64,000 nt of DNA from Phallusia mammillata. Its lineage: Eukaryota; Chordata; Ascidiacea; Phlebobranchia; Ascidiidae. Under the pieces are notes generated by a model, which was not told the origin of the DNA, did not search any database, and saw only the letters and a program-made list of their open reading frames with translations. This document shows, piece by piece, positions 1 through 13,700 of the stretch (within the stretch, counting starts at the first letter, position 1; each line of letters starts with the position of its first letter). Location of the stretch: positions 636,112 to 700,111 of the forward strand of contig QLIY01000001.1 of assembly GCA_003260075.1 (NCBI GenBank), written 5' to 3'. A program made the translations under genes and the position numbers.

Positions 1-3000
1 GCTTATCATTATCCACAAGCAAATGTTGGTCTAATTGTTGCGAACCACCGACTTGTGTTTTCCATCTACGCATTTGCTTACACACATCAGCCTCTCTTCC
101 GCTTCACAAGCTGTCACATGACACATGACACAGTATAAATGGCAGGGTTGATGGGTTGTGACAGGTGACAGTTAATAGACCGGATCGTAGTTGGGGGGTC
201 AAGTTACAAGTTGGTTGGGGGTGCGGCGAGTCCCGGATGTAATCACTTTGCCGGTCGGTCTCAGTTCTCACACAATCCAATCTGCACTTTGGCACTGGGC
301 TAATAGTTGTGACTAGCTGTAGATTTTTTCGCAAACATAGAAAAATACCTAGAACATAATTGCTAGAAAACTTGTATATAGTGAATTCATTTTTTGACGT
401 GTCAATAATTGCTGTTTTTATAATGGCAAAGGGGTGACGTATCACTGTATAACAGGGATCGGCAAACTTTTTTGCACTGAATTTGGAACTAAAATTTTAT
501 AAAAAAAAAATTTTAGTAATTAAAACACCGAATTTAGTTTGTCATACCCGGGATACATGGGCAAAATGTTTTAAAAAATTTAACATAAAAAAAGTATACG
601 GCCCAGTAACGAACTCCTCGCGGGCCAGCGGTTGTCGACCACTGCTGTATAATACTTAAGGTGGCAGTTATATGTTTTACCAAGCAAGTTTTCATGTCCA
701 TGTTTACTGTCAATATAAACTGAGTGCTAACAATGGCTTGTTCAAATGGGGGGGGGGCCGACCACTGCTGTATAATACTTAAGGTGGCAGTTATGTGTTT
801 TACCAAGCAAGTTTTCATGTCTATGTTTACTGTCAATATAAACTGAGTGCTAACAATGGCTTGTTCAAATGCACCACAAGCTTATATAGCGAGAGAACCA
901 AAACCTCCAGGGACGACTCGTTTTTTTTGTGGTCATGTTGAGAGCCTGACTGTCGCCTCACGCAGCTCGAAGTCACGCAATAACCACGGCAGCATGTCTT
1001 ACTGTGTCCAAACTAAACTTTCCTGATGTTTGGGGTAAACACGAGTCTCGTGCCGAGTCAACTTGTAACTTCCTCATCACACCGAGTGAAAGCAACTAAT
1101 GTGTTTTGCGTGTTATCAAGTTCCAACGTCATAAAGGTGATTGTGACGAATGCTCGCGTGCAAAACTCGGAATTCGTCTGTTTCCGGTCCGACTTACTTT
1201 CGTGGAAAACAATCCAGCGTAACTTCCGGTCGTGTTTTATGATTTTTTCTCGCACGGGATTTCGCCAAATTCACGCGAAATATTTTTTTGGGATGTTAAC
1301 TGCATAACTTCAAGCCACTTTTTTACGATCTTTGTTTTTTGCTTCGTCGATAAGTTTTTAAATGAGATATTTTGTTCATGCGAAGGTAGTGAATGTGTTT
1401 GTAATTGTACTGCCACATTCGTGAGATAAGTTGTAAACTGGAAATATTTTGCAAAGTGTTCGAAAGAGTTATGCATATTTGATAATATTTGATAAGTCCT
1501 TGTATGCTGTTCTTCAAAATTTTGTTGTTTTATTCTTTTAAACTTACACAACTATACATGGCTTTAATAGGGTTTCAATTCACCCGGACCATTGCGACTT
1601 TTGCCCAAATATGGACACGAAGTGCTTTTCTCCCATCCACCTTAAGTTTCAGGATTTCATCCCTAACCCAAGATTTACCCCACCCTCTATAGATTGACAA
1701 CTACAGGATTAGTTGTCGTTTAAATTCCCACTTCAGCTGTCGTGTGGGGTTGGGTTACTTCGCCAATCGTTGTGACAATGAGGGTGTTGTCAAGCACAAC
1801 TTAAATGCGTGACAACGTTCGAATCGCAAAACTCGTAATGACCGGGTTTGTCAGCTTGATGTGAAGTGCTAAGTTTGATTCAACCTGGGCACTCGTGCTG
1901 TTGTTGGGTGTCATGGATAAACCTGTGTTAAGATATCAGGGCACGAACAATGGATTATTTTTTCTGATTGGGCAACACTTCTTTAATGTGTTTTCTGATG
2001 GCGATCGTGTATTTGAAAAATTTTAGATAATTTCCCTGTTTTGAATTAGGGAAATTTTAAGACCAAGTAATCTAAAAATATTTTTTGTATCATGTAAATT
2101 TCCATTTTTCTGTGACATATGTTGGCAAAAGCTTAACCCTTATTACATAACTGAGTGCAAATGTTGTACTAAATTTAGAACCTTTCTTCTATCATGTGAT
2201 ATTCACCTTTTTGTCTCATGGTGATCGTGATTAATCGTGATACCATCTTGACAAGATAAATTGGCGCTACAAGTTAATATCAACGATACAATACTTGAGC
2301 TGTTGTGTAAACCAAACAACATTTATCAGCGTGTCTGTAATTATTACCTCATACATCATTACGCAGTGAACTTCACGTTGAGACAGTAAACTTGAATCGA
2401 TCACCATCAGTAAAACCTTGTGTTCACCACTGCAACAACTTGTTCAGTTACAACCTGCTATTATCTGCGCCCGACATCTTACAATAGCGAAGTTATTATT
2501 GAAACTGTCCCGAGATCTGCCCTGGGGTCGCGGACAATCCAAATTAACTCATGTTATTTATTGTCTCTGTGTCTCAACTCTACCACAACTGGTAAATGGC
2601 TTTGAACTTGACCAAGGTTGCTGTAGTACATCAATGAGTGTGTTGTTTGTCTTGTTGTTTTTAGGTCAAGTGCTTAATCTTGTGTCAATATTTGTTTACA
2701 GACTTTGCTATCAGTCAACATACAAGTTTGTCGCGGCTTAATCTATTGATTAATTCAACGGATATAGTTTAACAGGGAAACATTTTTGTTTTATGTTTAA
2801 AGTTTGAATTGACGTTTTTGTTCAGCCTTAGTAATACGTCTTCAAGGTTTAGTTTCGCTTTTTCAATAAATATTGCTCAGGTTGATCAAAGCACAGCACT
2901 GGCAGGTTAGCTTGAACATATAAAATACATCTTGTTGCAGGCATTTTAAAAACATCAGTTCAAAGCTGGAATCTGGTTTTCCCTACAAGCTGTAAGTGTT

Positions 3001-4795
3001 TTTGTAGCTAAACCTAACTAAACTAGATGGGATGTAACTGATGTGGCCCCCCATTTCAGTGATGATGGCATGAGCATTTGCCGAAACGTTTAAAATATAA
3101 AGCATGTGGGGGGGGGGTCTGTGTCTCGCTACTGGGAACTTTAGGTGAAAGTTGCAGAGTCAGTTTGAAGTCGTTAGAGATTGTTATCGTTGTAAATTGG
3201 CGCAGGAACAAGTGTAACATGAAACCGGAACAAAGAAACCGACAAATTCACTTCAGTGTTTGATGTTTGGGTCAGAATTGCTCACTTGATGCTGGTTTGT
3301 CGGTGAAAACGTAAACATAAGTTGAAAACGTGGCAGAGTAGAATATTTAGTCAGGTTATTGACTCCGTTCTTGCTGTGGTTTTGATTCTACTTCGAATTT
3401 TAATCGCTTCAGGCATCCGACATTTCTGTGGTGGTCGGCGGTTTAAGTGTTTCAAATTTAGAAGAGGTTGAAATACATCATCAGTGTCTATTTATAATGT
3501 TAAGTGAAAACTTGTTGTTGCTTTTTTTAGATTTTTTTTTTAGAATTTAGATTGAATTTTTGCCACTTAAAGTGCTTTGAATTTGCGATATCTGTCCATT
3601 GATCAGAAAGCGTGTTCATCGCCGCTTGCTGATAATTGGAATAAATTACTGAATATAGAAACACAAAGTTTTTGGCTCGTTTTAAAACAATAAGTTTGAT
3701 CTTAAACTTTTTGCACCGAGCACTAAACTTTGCAGTCACATATTTGTAGTTCGCTACAGCGACTTGCGGCTAATAGAAAAATCCCTCGAAATTCCTTTAC
3801 TTGAAACCGGTTATTTTGTCGCGTGTGAACGCACCTCGCATTGCGTGACTTCATCTGGAAGGCTTAACAATTGAAACCTGACACTAGGTGCGCCCTGTGT
3901 ATGACGAACTTCAGTGTAGGCTCCATACAGAAGCAGTTGTAACATGATATGGGCAGTCGAGTGGTTGAAGTGTGTTGGTTTAATGCACATCCGATGGTTG
4001 AGTCACCCTGTCGCGATGGAATGTCCAGTGGTCGTTGTGTTGTGAAATGATGCAAACTAAACTTAATATGTTTTGGAAGGTTGATTTGGAGTTAGTAGAT
4101 TACGAATATAGTGAACGCTGATCGTCTGCAACTGGTTTTGTATACGTTTTGTATATTTGAAGACAGATCCGTCGGTCACCACCCTTTTACAGAGGCTGAT
4201 TCCTGTAGTCTGATATGACATAATACTTTCATATTGTGGTGAAAATTCGCTCTTGATAGTGGGGGGGGGGACAGTCGAGTGGTTGGAGTGTGTTGGTTTA
4301 ATGCACATCCGATGGTTAAGTCACTCTGTCGCGATGGAATGTCCAGTGGTCGTTGTGTTGTGAAATGATGCAAGGGGGGGGGGGAAGCTTCTTTATTTCC
4401 TAGGCGTGACATGCAGACAAATTAATCATCGCGTTTTTAAGTGTCTCGCGGGGGGGGGGAAATCTTCTGTGTTGACAAGGCGTGACATGCAGACAAATTA
4501 ATCATCGCGTTTTTAAGTGTCTCGCGTATTAGAAAAGATTCGTTTTGTTTTTTGCTGAAGGATGGCAAAATATTTTACATATGCGGACTCAGTTTTACGG
4601 CTTTTGTAAACAGATTACTGATTTTTTATCCCTTATTTGAAATTTAATACCAGGGCCTTATTAACTTACAGTTTTGTATCTGTAATCCTAACCAGTTTGA
4701 AATTATATGAACAGCATTAGAAAACTTGGTTTAAAATAGTCCATAACCTGCCATACAACTGCCCATGGCCCAACCATGACTGTGTATCACCACAG
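1..4795. other. Non-coding, repeat-rich region upstream of the first recognised exon
   Basis: No open reading frame here looks like a conserved protein. The region holds one hAT MITE (453-654), five G-runs that mark filled assembly gaps (748, 3108, 4261, 4374, 4450), and the duplicated flanks around them. A repeat near 3063-3098 contains a hairpin followed by GAAAC that resembles the hammerhead-like repeats further right, but its CUGAUGA box is changed. Any 5' exons of the sickle-tail gene that lie here were not recognisable. Confidence 0.6.
453..654. mobile_element. hAT-type MITE
   Basis: Short non-autonomous element that begins CAGGGATCGGCAAAC and ends with the imperfect inverse GTTGTCGACCACTG. 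It is flanked by the perfect 8-bp direct repeat ctgtataa (445-452 and 655-662), the hAT target-site size. Related copies sit at about 23019-23244 and 42812-43045. No transposase is encoded. Confidence 0.8.
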
Positions 4796-7700
4796 GACTT
4801 ATATATCTGGAATTCAGCGGTGAAAATCGGGTCGCAATTTTACCCAACGAACTGACGAGCCTTGACACGATCCGCGCTCTATTCGTGCAAGCTTATCCGG
4901 GACTTCTCACTATGCCGATGTTGGAGGCGCAGAGACACTCACTTCTGCTCAAACATAAGAAAACTGGAACTTACGAAGAGATTGAGAACGTCAGGTGAAT
5001 AATAGGGATTGGTGGGGCCATAAATAATATGTGGAGTAAACTTTGGGGTTTGTGATTTTATTAAACTTTTAATAAATATCTCAATTTTAACCACCGAAAC
5101 GACGTGCCATTAATACTGACGCTTTGGCCACTATGTATGACAGAAAAAAATAATTTTAAAACTGCGGACCCTTATACTATCATTGGTGTACCATAAACGA
5201 AAAGGGTTAGAGTTTTTGTATAATTTAACACATATGTATCTTGCATTTCAATTTTAACCACGATATGACACTAAAACTAGCGTTATAAACACTGTTGATG
5301 GCAGAAAAAAATAGTAATTGGTGTAAAATTAGGAAACCTTCTAAAATCATTGGTGTATAATACAGTAACACTGAATCCAGGGCTGTAAAATAGATAAATC
5401 AGGCCTCTTAAAAGTTTAACGAATAGTTTCTTGTCTTTATGTGAGGGGGGGGGGTGTGTAAAATTAGGAAACCTTCTAAAATCATTGCTGTATAATACAG
5501 TAAAACTGAATCCAGGACTGTAAAATAGATCAATCAGGCCTCTTAAAAGTTTAACGAATAGTTTCTTGTCTTTATGTGAAGTTTTTACTTTACTTTACAG
5601 TCGCATCAAGGATCGGTCGGTAATACGAGCCAGACCCACTGGGTTATCGGGAATTCCCCTCCCGGGGTCCAAGAAGCCCGCGAGCCCCCAATCAAAGGGG
5701 AACTCCCCGAACAGCAACACAACAACGGGTCATTACAACAAGAACAACAACAGCAGACAAGCTACAGAAGAAATATCGGTTGTAGAAAGGAACCAGAAAA
5801 ACCAGCAAAAGAGCGGACTTAAAGCGCCAGTCAAATCCCAGATAAGACAATGTCAGCCTTCTGCTATCAAACCACCAGGCTCGGCAGATAAGAACGGAGG
5901 TCGATTTATGAATGGGAAGAATAATGATGGGGGGAAAGTACCGCGCGGGAAAGCACCGTCACCGCCTCCCAGGTCGGCCAAACCCACCGTGTTGGAATCG
6001 AGTGATAATCTGACAGCTTCACCGAACGGGACTCTAAGCGGGAACGGGTTGGGAGGAGGGAGTATTCCGCAGAAGGGGTTCTCGTATATTCGCAGCGGAT
6101 CCGAGTCAAACGATGCGCCGGTGCTGCAAGATGACGAACTCCCTCCCCCTCCTCCCGTGGTTGCCATGCCGACAGCGGATGAGAAGAAGACGATCAGGAG
6201 TCCACAGGTTTTGCCGAAACCTTCCAACCCGGCTCGACCGAAAACACCGACATACGATCAACACACGAGGATTGCAGCTTCAAAACCGCGAACGTCGGGT
6301 GTGAAGTCGCCCTCACAAATATCGCGTCTCCCTTCCAAACGCGATCCCGCCCTTTCTGACGCAACAAACCAACCGATGGCGCAATCTAACACGAAGCGGG
6401 CCTCCTCCCCCGAACGTCGCGCGACCATCAACGGAACGGGGGGGTCAGCGGGCTACTGCAGGGGTGGAAGGTCGTTTAGAGGTCAACAGCTCAAACCATT
6501 CAGCATTCCTCAAGTCCCCGATGTAAATGACGTCACGCGTAACAATGGCAACAAGCCGGAAGTGACGTCGAAACCCGCGGTGGCGCCAAAACCGAGTCCC
6601 AAGCGCGAAACCGTGCGCTCATCTTCCGACAACGAAACACTCGAGCCGAGTGTGACGTCATCGACCGACGAGATATCGGATGAGACGAAGGTGAAGAGCA
6701 AGAAGGGATTGTTCGGATTCAAGAGGTTGGTCGGGAGCAGATCGAGTGGGAGGAGTTCGGCAAAAGTTCGTTCGCAGAGTGAGGAGCGTCGAACACCATC
6801 TCAGGCCCCAACCCCAGCCGTCCCCGCCCAGCATAAACTCTCACCCCTGTCAACCCGCAAACCAGCCCTCCCCAAAACCGACCTTCTCTCCACGTTGCTA
6901 AGCAACAACGCACGTCAGGCCGGTGACGTAACGCGCAGGTTTGACGCGGCAGGGAAACCCCCCGACGTGGAATCAACGACGAGTTCTGTTCAGTCAGAAG
7001 ATGACAGCAGAGAGCAGGTGTCGCGTAGCAACCACGCCCCAGCACTGACAGGTGTGTTGAAGAATGGGAGTTTAGTGAAAAGCACTTCATCCAGCTCGAT
7101 ATTATCCGACTCCGCCTGCAGCAATCTCTCCAACACACCTTCCCTTAAAACCAAGAAAGTCTCCTTCCAAGATGACGTAACAGTTTGTGACGCAAACGGC
7201 ATCAGCACCTATAGCAACGGATTACGTCACTCTGACGTCAGCACCACCTTCGAACAATCTCTGTCGTGTGACGCAAACGATCGTGACGTCAGCGAAGTGC
7301 GACCTTGGCGAGATCGACCTTCAACCCCGTTTGATGAGAAACCGGCGTTTTCACCCAGACCTTCCACTTATCAGTCTGCTGTTGCCGCTGCGATACAAAG
7401 TATAAGCGCATCAACTCCTGTGCTCTCCACCAATGACAGAGCTCATCAAGGTCACGTGCAGCGCTACGAGCAATTCTCGTCCCCTGTGTCGAAGCAGGAG
7501 AGACACGAAATCCCGCATAAGGAGGAGTGGAGCCCACTACGCCGCCCAGTGGTGGCCGATGTAGCCCGAGGAGGTACCGAGATTGTTGCCCCGCCCACCT
7601 GCCCCACCCCCATGCCAGCTATGACGTCAAAGGAGGCTGTCATGTCTGACGTCACTCACGATTCGGGACCTAGCTACTTTCAAACCGGCAGAATGACGTC

Positions 7701-10700
7701 ATCACACGTGTCAGGTGACTCGTTTAACCCTGATACACCCCCGTATTATGAGTGCTGCGAGTCGAGTGCCCCCCTAGCGCGGCCAATTACTCCCAATGAA
7801 CTGCGGAGTGCTTTGACGCAAGAGCGTCACCCAATGGGTGAATTGGATGGTGATCAATCACAAGGTGGCAGCAATGAGGTATGTATCTTATACAATCGGT
7901 TAAAACTAATATTTATGTCCCTTTCCCCATTCCCTGAGGATTGGAAGCATTTTAAACTGTTTTGTTTTTACTACTTTTCTAAAAATATGACAATACAAGG
8001 ATTTACAAAAACTTTTAACAAAACGTTTGAAATGTAGTTTCATGCTTTCTAATAGTTTGTCCTTAAGAATCCAAAAATAACCAGAACATTTTTATGGCGT
8101 AACTTTTATTCCAGTGTTTACAAAAAACAATCATGTGAGTAGATCAAATGTTGTGTATAGTAAATTGGTAAATAGGTTGTGGAATATATAAAATAGAAAT
8201 AGACAGCAAAAGCTATCTCTCTAATTAACAACTCTCTTTATTAGCATGCGGCTTTATTGCCAAATGTGACGTCACTACCGCTGAGTAACCCTACCGGATC
8301 GGATAGTTTGCCGTCCGAACCACCACAGCGTCCTGCTTCTGACGACACAACGAAGAAGCGAGTGATCTTAATGGAAAGGCAACTTGCAAGTCTCACTGGA
8401 ATGGTCGAATCCATCATAACAAGTGTGAGTTGGCACAAAAAGCAATTGTTTCAAAAATAACTCTATTTTTCTCACTCTAACAAAGTATGACGTCACGCTA
8501 ACATAATATGACGTCACCCTCAAAGAAATATGACGTCACGTAAACAAATATGACGCCTCTTCATGCTGTGAACAAAGTTAACAGTGAAGTTTGTGACCAC
8601 AGACCGACCACCGATCTCCTGTGCCGTTTCAAGATGACGCAGCGCCGCAAGTGGACGACATCGGTGAGAAACAACCACCACTAATTGGCGCTATAACACA
8701 AGAGGAAATGAAGAATCAGTTGCTAAAGCTGAGAGATACGGCTCATGGTTTGAAACAACAACTTGTGGATCTGAAACGAATTCAGGTGGGGTTTTGCTTG
8801 TGGGCATTGTTCGTGACTTCTTGACTTTGTATTTCAGTAACTTGAATTGATGAAATGCATATTACATGATAAAATTTTTACAAAATGATCATAAAATTCT
8901 GTTGAATTAAATTCGTTCGGGGGGGGGGGTCGTATTTCGGTAACTTGAATTGATGAAATGCATATTACATGAAAAAATTTTTACAAAATGATCATAAAAT
9001 TCTGTTGAATTAAATTCGTTCTGCAACAAAAAACGTTTTTTGTGGCAGTTTGGGTAAAACACAAAATACAGTCACGTTTTTTTGCTTGTATTATGGGCCT
9101 GAAAGTTGGTGGTAATTAGCTTTCAGTCCTATTTATGTTCACAATTGTATCGGTATTAGACTTACTTGAAGAACAGGGTTAAAACTATTGAAACTATTTA
9201 AGAATTTGGCGTGTGTTTTGCAGTAAAACGTTTCACAGTATGCCTTTTCTTAGAAAACACGAAACGAAAAAATGTTTACGCTGTTTTTGCCCAAATTAGT
9301 GTTTTCTAAAACTTTCAAATATTTCCACTGACTCCCGTTCTAATGTTTTCCACGCAGCGAGCGAACATGGAACACATGCAGGAGCTGGTGAACGAGAAAA
9401 CACGTGATCTTGCTCAGTTCATCTCCACCACAGCGGGAGCAGCTCATCGTCCTCTGAGAGCAAGGAGGTTGAGATTGGATCAGGATCGACAGAGTTACGG
9501 GATGACAGCCACCAAAACTGAGAAGCAACTGTCAGATGTAGAGGCGGCTGTGGAAGAATTGAGGAATGAAGTTGTGGAACGCAGGTTGGTGTTGTGATGT
9601 GAATAAGTTGACTCGTTAAACCTAATATGTATCTTGAGGTATTTGATATCATTTGCCTAAAAAAACGGGGGGGGGGGTGTGAATAAGTTGACTCGTTTAA
9701 CCTAATATGTATCTTGAGGTATTTGATATCATTTGCCTAAAAAAACATTTTTTAGAGGAAATGTACCAGATGTTATTCTGGCAGCAACAACTTGTAATTA
9801 TTTGTGTGAGGCATATATATGTTTTTTTTTCCTGAAAGCACATTTTCCAACGGAGATATTGATGTCAATTGGGGGGGGGGAAGGCATATATATGTTTTTT
9901 TTCCTGAAAGCACATTTTCCAACGGAGATATTGATGTCAATTGGAAACCTGACTGCGTTTATTGCTCCCCTGGTAGCAATAACTTTAATTGAGTCGTTAT
10001 TCCAATGCACTTAACTGTTCAAATGTTTCAGATGTGCCCTCAATACATCGATTTGATTTGCAACTTTAAACATTTCAAAAGACCATGCAAAGCCGCTTTG
10101 GTTTAGTCACGACTCAATCAGAAATATTGCCACACGATTTCGAAATGTTATTGGGTTACAAAAACTACACTCTCCAAAGGTAAATAGAATTGACAGCAAG
10201 CCAGCTAACCTCATACTTTGTGTCCGTAGATGCCGCGTGAATGCGCGTGAAGTTGAAGCGCTCGTGTTGCAGCTGAGTCAAGCTGGACGGACGATTGCTC
10301 AACTTAAAGGTTGGTGGGGTTGAATTTTTTCACAACATGTGATGTTGTTTTGGGTTTGTGGGGAATAAATATACAAATGTATGCAAAATTGGCTTTTAGT
10401 TAAAGCAGGAAGTTATGGTAATTGCATCACTCTTGAAAATATATTCAAAATTATTCTCAAAATAATATGTACGTTTAAAGCTATATTATACAAATGGCCG
10501 CATTTAAGTTGGCAGCAGATAAATCTCATTGTTTTTGTTAGTTTTTCAGTTTACTGCAAACCTTTAAAAACAAATGTTACGGTATTGCAACCTTTCACCC
10601 AATTACCTTGTTGCTCTATTATGATATTAAATGCTCTTGTTTTGCGTAAACAATGCGAGATCATAATTGTACAATTGCTTAAAACTATGACGTCGACAAT

Positions 10701-13700
10701 GGTTTGGCGCGAGATTCGCAAAACGGCATTATGACGTAACAATTGCGATGACTAACCGCGTTGCGTAGGTCGGTTGATTCTGTTGTGGAACAAAACAACA
10801 ATAGTTTCTAAAATACAATATTAGATCTTCAGTAACTTTGCTATAGAGCAGGGGTGGGCAACATACGGCCCGCGGACAGTTTCCGGTCTTACATGATAAT
10901 GTGGCCCGCGGCCACAGTCTGCCGCAATCCCCCATTACTTGCTTACTACGTCAAATTACAGTTGTAACGCACAGTAACGCTCCCCAATAGCAAAAAAATT
11001 TCCCGCCGTTGTTACCATTGCACCATACGTCCATTGTTACGACATAACTACCAACCTTGTGTGTGTCCTACTTTAACGGTTTTCTTTGTTTCCACACGTA
11101 TAGCCTAGTTCAGGGGTGGGGAACCTGCGGCCTAAAGGCCACATGCGGCCTTTCAGGGCACTAAGTGCGGCCTTCGATGGCAAAATACATTTTTAAGATG
11201 TTGATATAACCGACTGCACCAGGCGCTGAAAAAAATAGACAGAAACGTATTTTTGACTTTATTGCAGATTATTTTTTGATTAGTTCCAGGGCAGCGGTTT
11301 TCAAACAAGACCCATGTGGTCCCATAGTGGTACATAAAGCGATTTCCATAGTTAGGACTACCAAAAACTCCAGGTTCAGCAATTTCTAGGTTAAATAAAT
11401 CCTGAATGTTGTAGTGAAGATGAAAATGTAGTGAGGAATTTTAATTAGCTGAGACCGTAAGTCCTACAAACTACGAGGAAATAGCAAAACGACCATTCTG
11501 TAAGTCAAAAAGTTTGAACATCACTGCCCTTGGCCTGGGAAATAGTCTATGCGGCCTACACGAGTGTCGATAAATCGTTTGGTAGCCTTTATAAACAAAA
11601 AGGTTCCCCACCCCTGGTTTAGGTGGTCAAAAATCCGTTTTAAATCACTGGATAAATACGCGATTAATGTATCGATTCAGGAATCCGGCCCGCCAAGTAC
11701 TTCATTTTCCCATATCAGGCCCGCCGACTGGAGAAGTTGCCCGCCCCTGCTATAGAGTGTAGAGTACAGGATTTTTATGATATTGAGATATTTAGGTATT
11801 TGTTTATAACCTAATCCAGGGGTTCTTAACCAGGGGTGCACGCACCCCCAAGGGGTGCGAGAACTATTCCTTGGGGGTGCGGGAAGACTGAATCATGAAG
11901 GTTGGTTAGGTCTATTATATATACATACAAACACCCAGCGGGTGCGAAAATTGGTTGGTGATTGGAAAGGGGTGCAGCAAGGAAAAAAGGTTAAGAACCA
12001 CTGACCTAATCGTTAATGTTATAGAACAGTTTAACTAAATGCCATGTTTTGTTATATGTTACAGTCCGTACAACTCGCAATTAATTTTAGCAATTTATCC
12101 ACCGACCTACATTTAACCTTGAGACGCAAAACGCCGACCTCTTGAAGGTCATGATCATACGCACGCCGCAATATACGCATTTGACCCGTACATTGTAATT
12201 GTGCTGGATAATACAGCTCTGTGACATCACAGTGCATAACAATCAGTGTTTTCGACTTTTGCATGTTCAATAATTCATCGTTGTCTCATCACAATCAGTG
12301 ATTGTTGGGTTTCAAAGGCGTAGTGACCAGCTTGGTAATGTTGGATGCGACTTGCTGTTGACGAAAAACGCTCCGCAGCTATTTTAAGCGACGTTAGCAG
12401 ATCGATTGCCAGACAAGAAGTTCTTGCAGCTTTGTATTAGGGGTTTAAGATTTTTTTGGCTTCTTAACTAATTCAGCAATATTTATACCAACGAGTTAGG
12501 CCAGATACGAGAAAGTTTATGCCTTGGTGTTCTGACGACCTGACGATGACAATAGCACTTGACGAAACGTGGTTATGTTTTATACACAAATACCGGCTCT
12601 AATTTTTAGCTCAGATTTAACCGTGCAAGATGTACCTTAGTTTAATTCTTGTTGTTTCATAAAAACGTTTTATAGTTAGTGAAGCTTTCAAACAGTTCTT
12701 GTATTTAGAAATATTTTGTATGTCCCATACCTTTTAAACGCCATTCTTGCAGATTAGGGGTTCAAGATGTTTTTTGGGCTTCTTAACTAATTCAGCAAAA
12801 GTTATTTGAACGAGAGGACCAGATACGAGAAATTTTTGAAATTCGTAGTTGGACACGAAACTTTTTAGTGATGAGACTTAAACTGTCGATATTTTGGGGA
12901 CAAAAATGTTTGTCACTTATCCTTTCAAACGTCATAAAAACGTAGTTTTCCTATTCTGTCGTTTAAATCCACAAAATGAAAATTTTCGTTTACAAAAGCA
13001 ACAACGCCTGGACAGCTGTAACAACAATCTCATCGTAATTGCTGGTTGTTTCGGTTTGCGCAAAACAAAATTCCCAACTTTCCGCGTGACCTGTAGTGAA
13101 ATGTCGACGCCCGACCAAACCCATTGTTTCACATTCCATAAGCATTGTTGTATGACGTAATAAGGTGCACGGGACGACATTTGTTCCCTGGTTGAAAAGC
13201 AGTCACGCGGAACCCTACAGATGAGGACAGAATAAAATCTTTTTTCCCATATACAGCAGAGTTCTGAACCCGGAGTAAATTTACGTCTAAAAAGTAAATT
13301 CCTGCATGTGTTTGGGTAAATTTAGGCTGGTACGGGTTTTAGCTCTACAGATTTAGTTTTGTGAGAGAAGCTTGAGAGTGAAACTAATCTTCAAAAACAT
13401 GTCAAGAGGTAAACGAGAAACAAAGGTTGAATTTCAGCTTTGAAATCTGTGCATGTAGAAAAAAGTTCCAAATAGAAGGCTGACGGCTATTTTATCCCCC
13501 CCCCCATTTAGGCTGGTACGGGTTTTAGCTCTACAGATTTAGTTTTGTGAGAGGAGCTTGAGAGTGAAACTAATCTTCAAAAACATGTCAAGGGGTAAAC
13601 GAGAAACAAAGGTTGAATTTCAGCTTTGAAATCTGCGCATGTAGAAAAAAGTTCCAAATAGAAGGCTGACGGCTATTTTACTCTGCTCAGTAAAAAAACT

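Larger units (their letters stand above)
10849..11749. mobile_element. hAT MITE (outer element of a three-level nest)
   Basis: Begins CAGGGGTGGGCAACATACGG and ends with the inverse GTTGCCCGCCCCTG. Flanked by the perfect 8-bp duplication ctatagag (10841-10848 and 11750-11757). Its original body is split by a second hAT-like element at 11111-11619, which itself contains a third. Confidence 0.85.

Noticed and set aside
2418..2741. 107-codon ORF upstream of the sickle-tail exons
   Set aside because: Low-complexity, no domain, no splice link to the sickle-tail frame.
5853..7655. Long minus-strand ORFs across the large sickle-tail exon
   Set aside because: Shadows of the GC-richer, Ser/Pro-coding plus-strand exon.
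12538..12580. Hammerhead-like CUGACGA ... GAAACGUG on the plus strand
   Set aside because: A short stem with an A-A mismatch forms, but the cleavage position would be G, which hammerheads do not accept.
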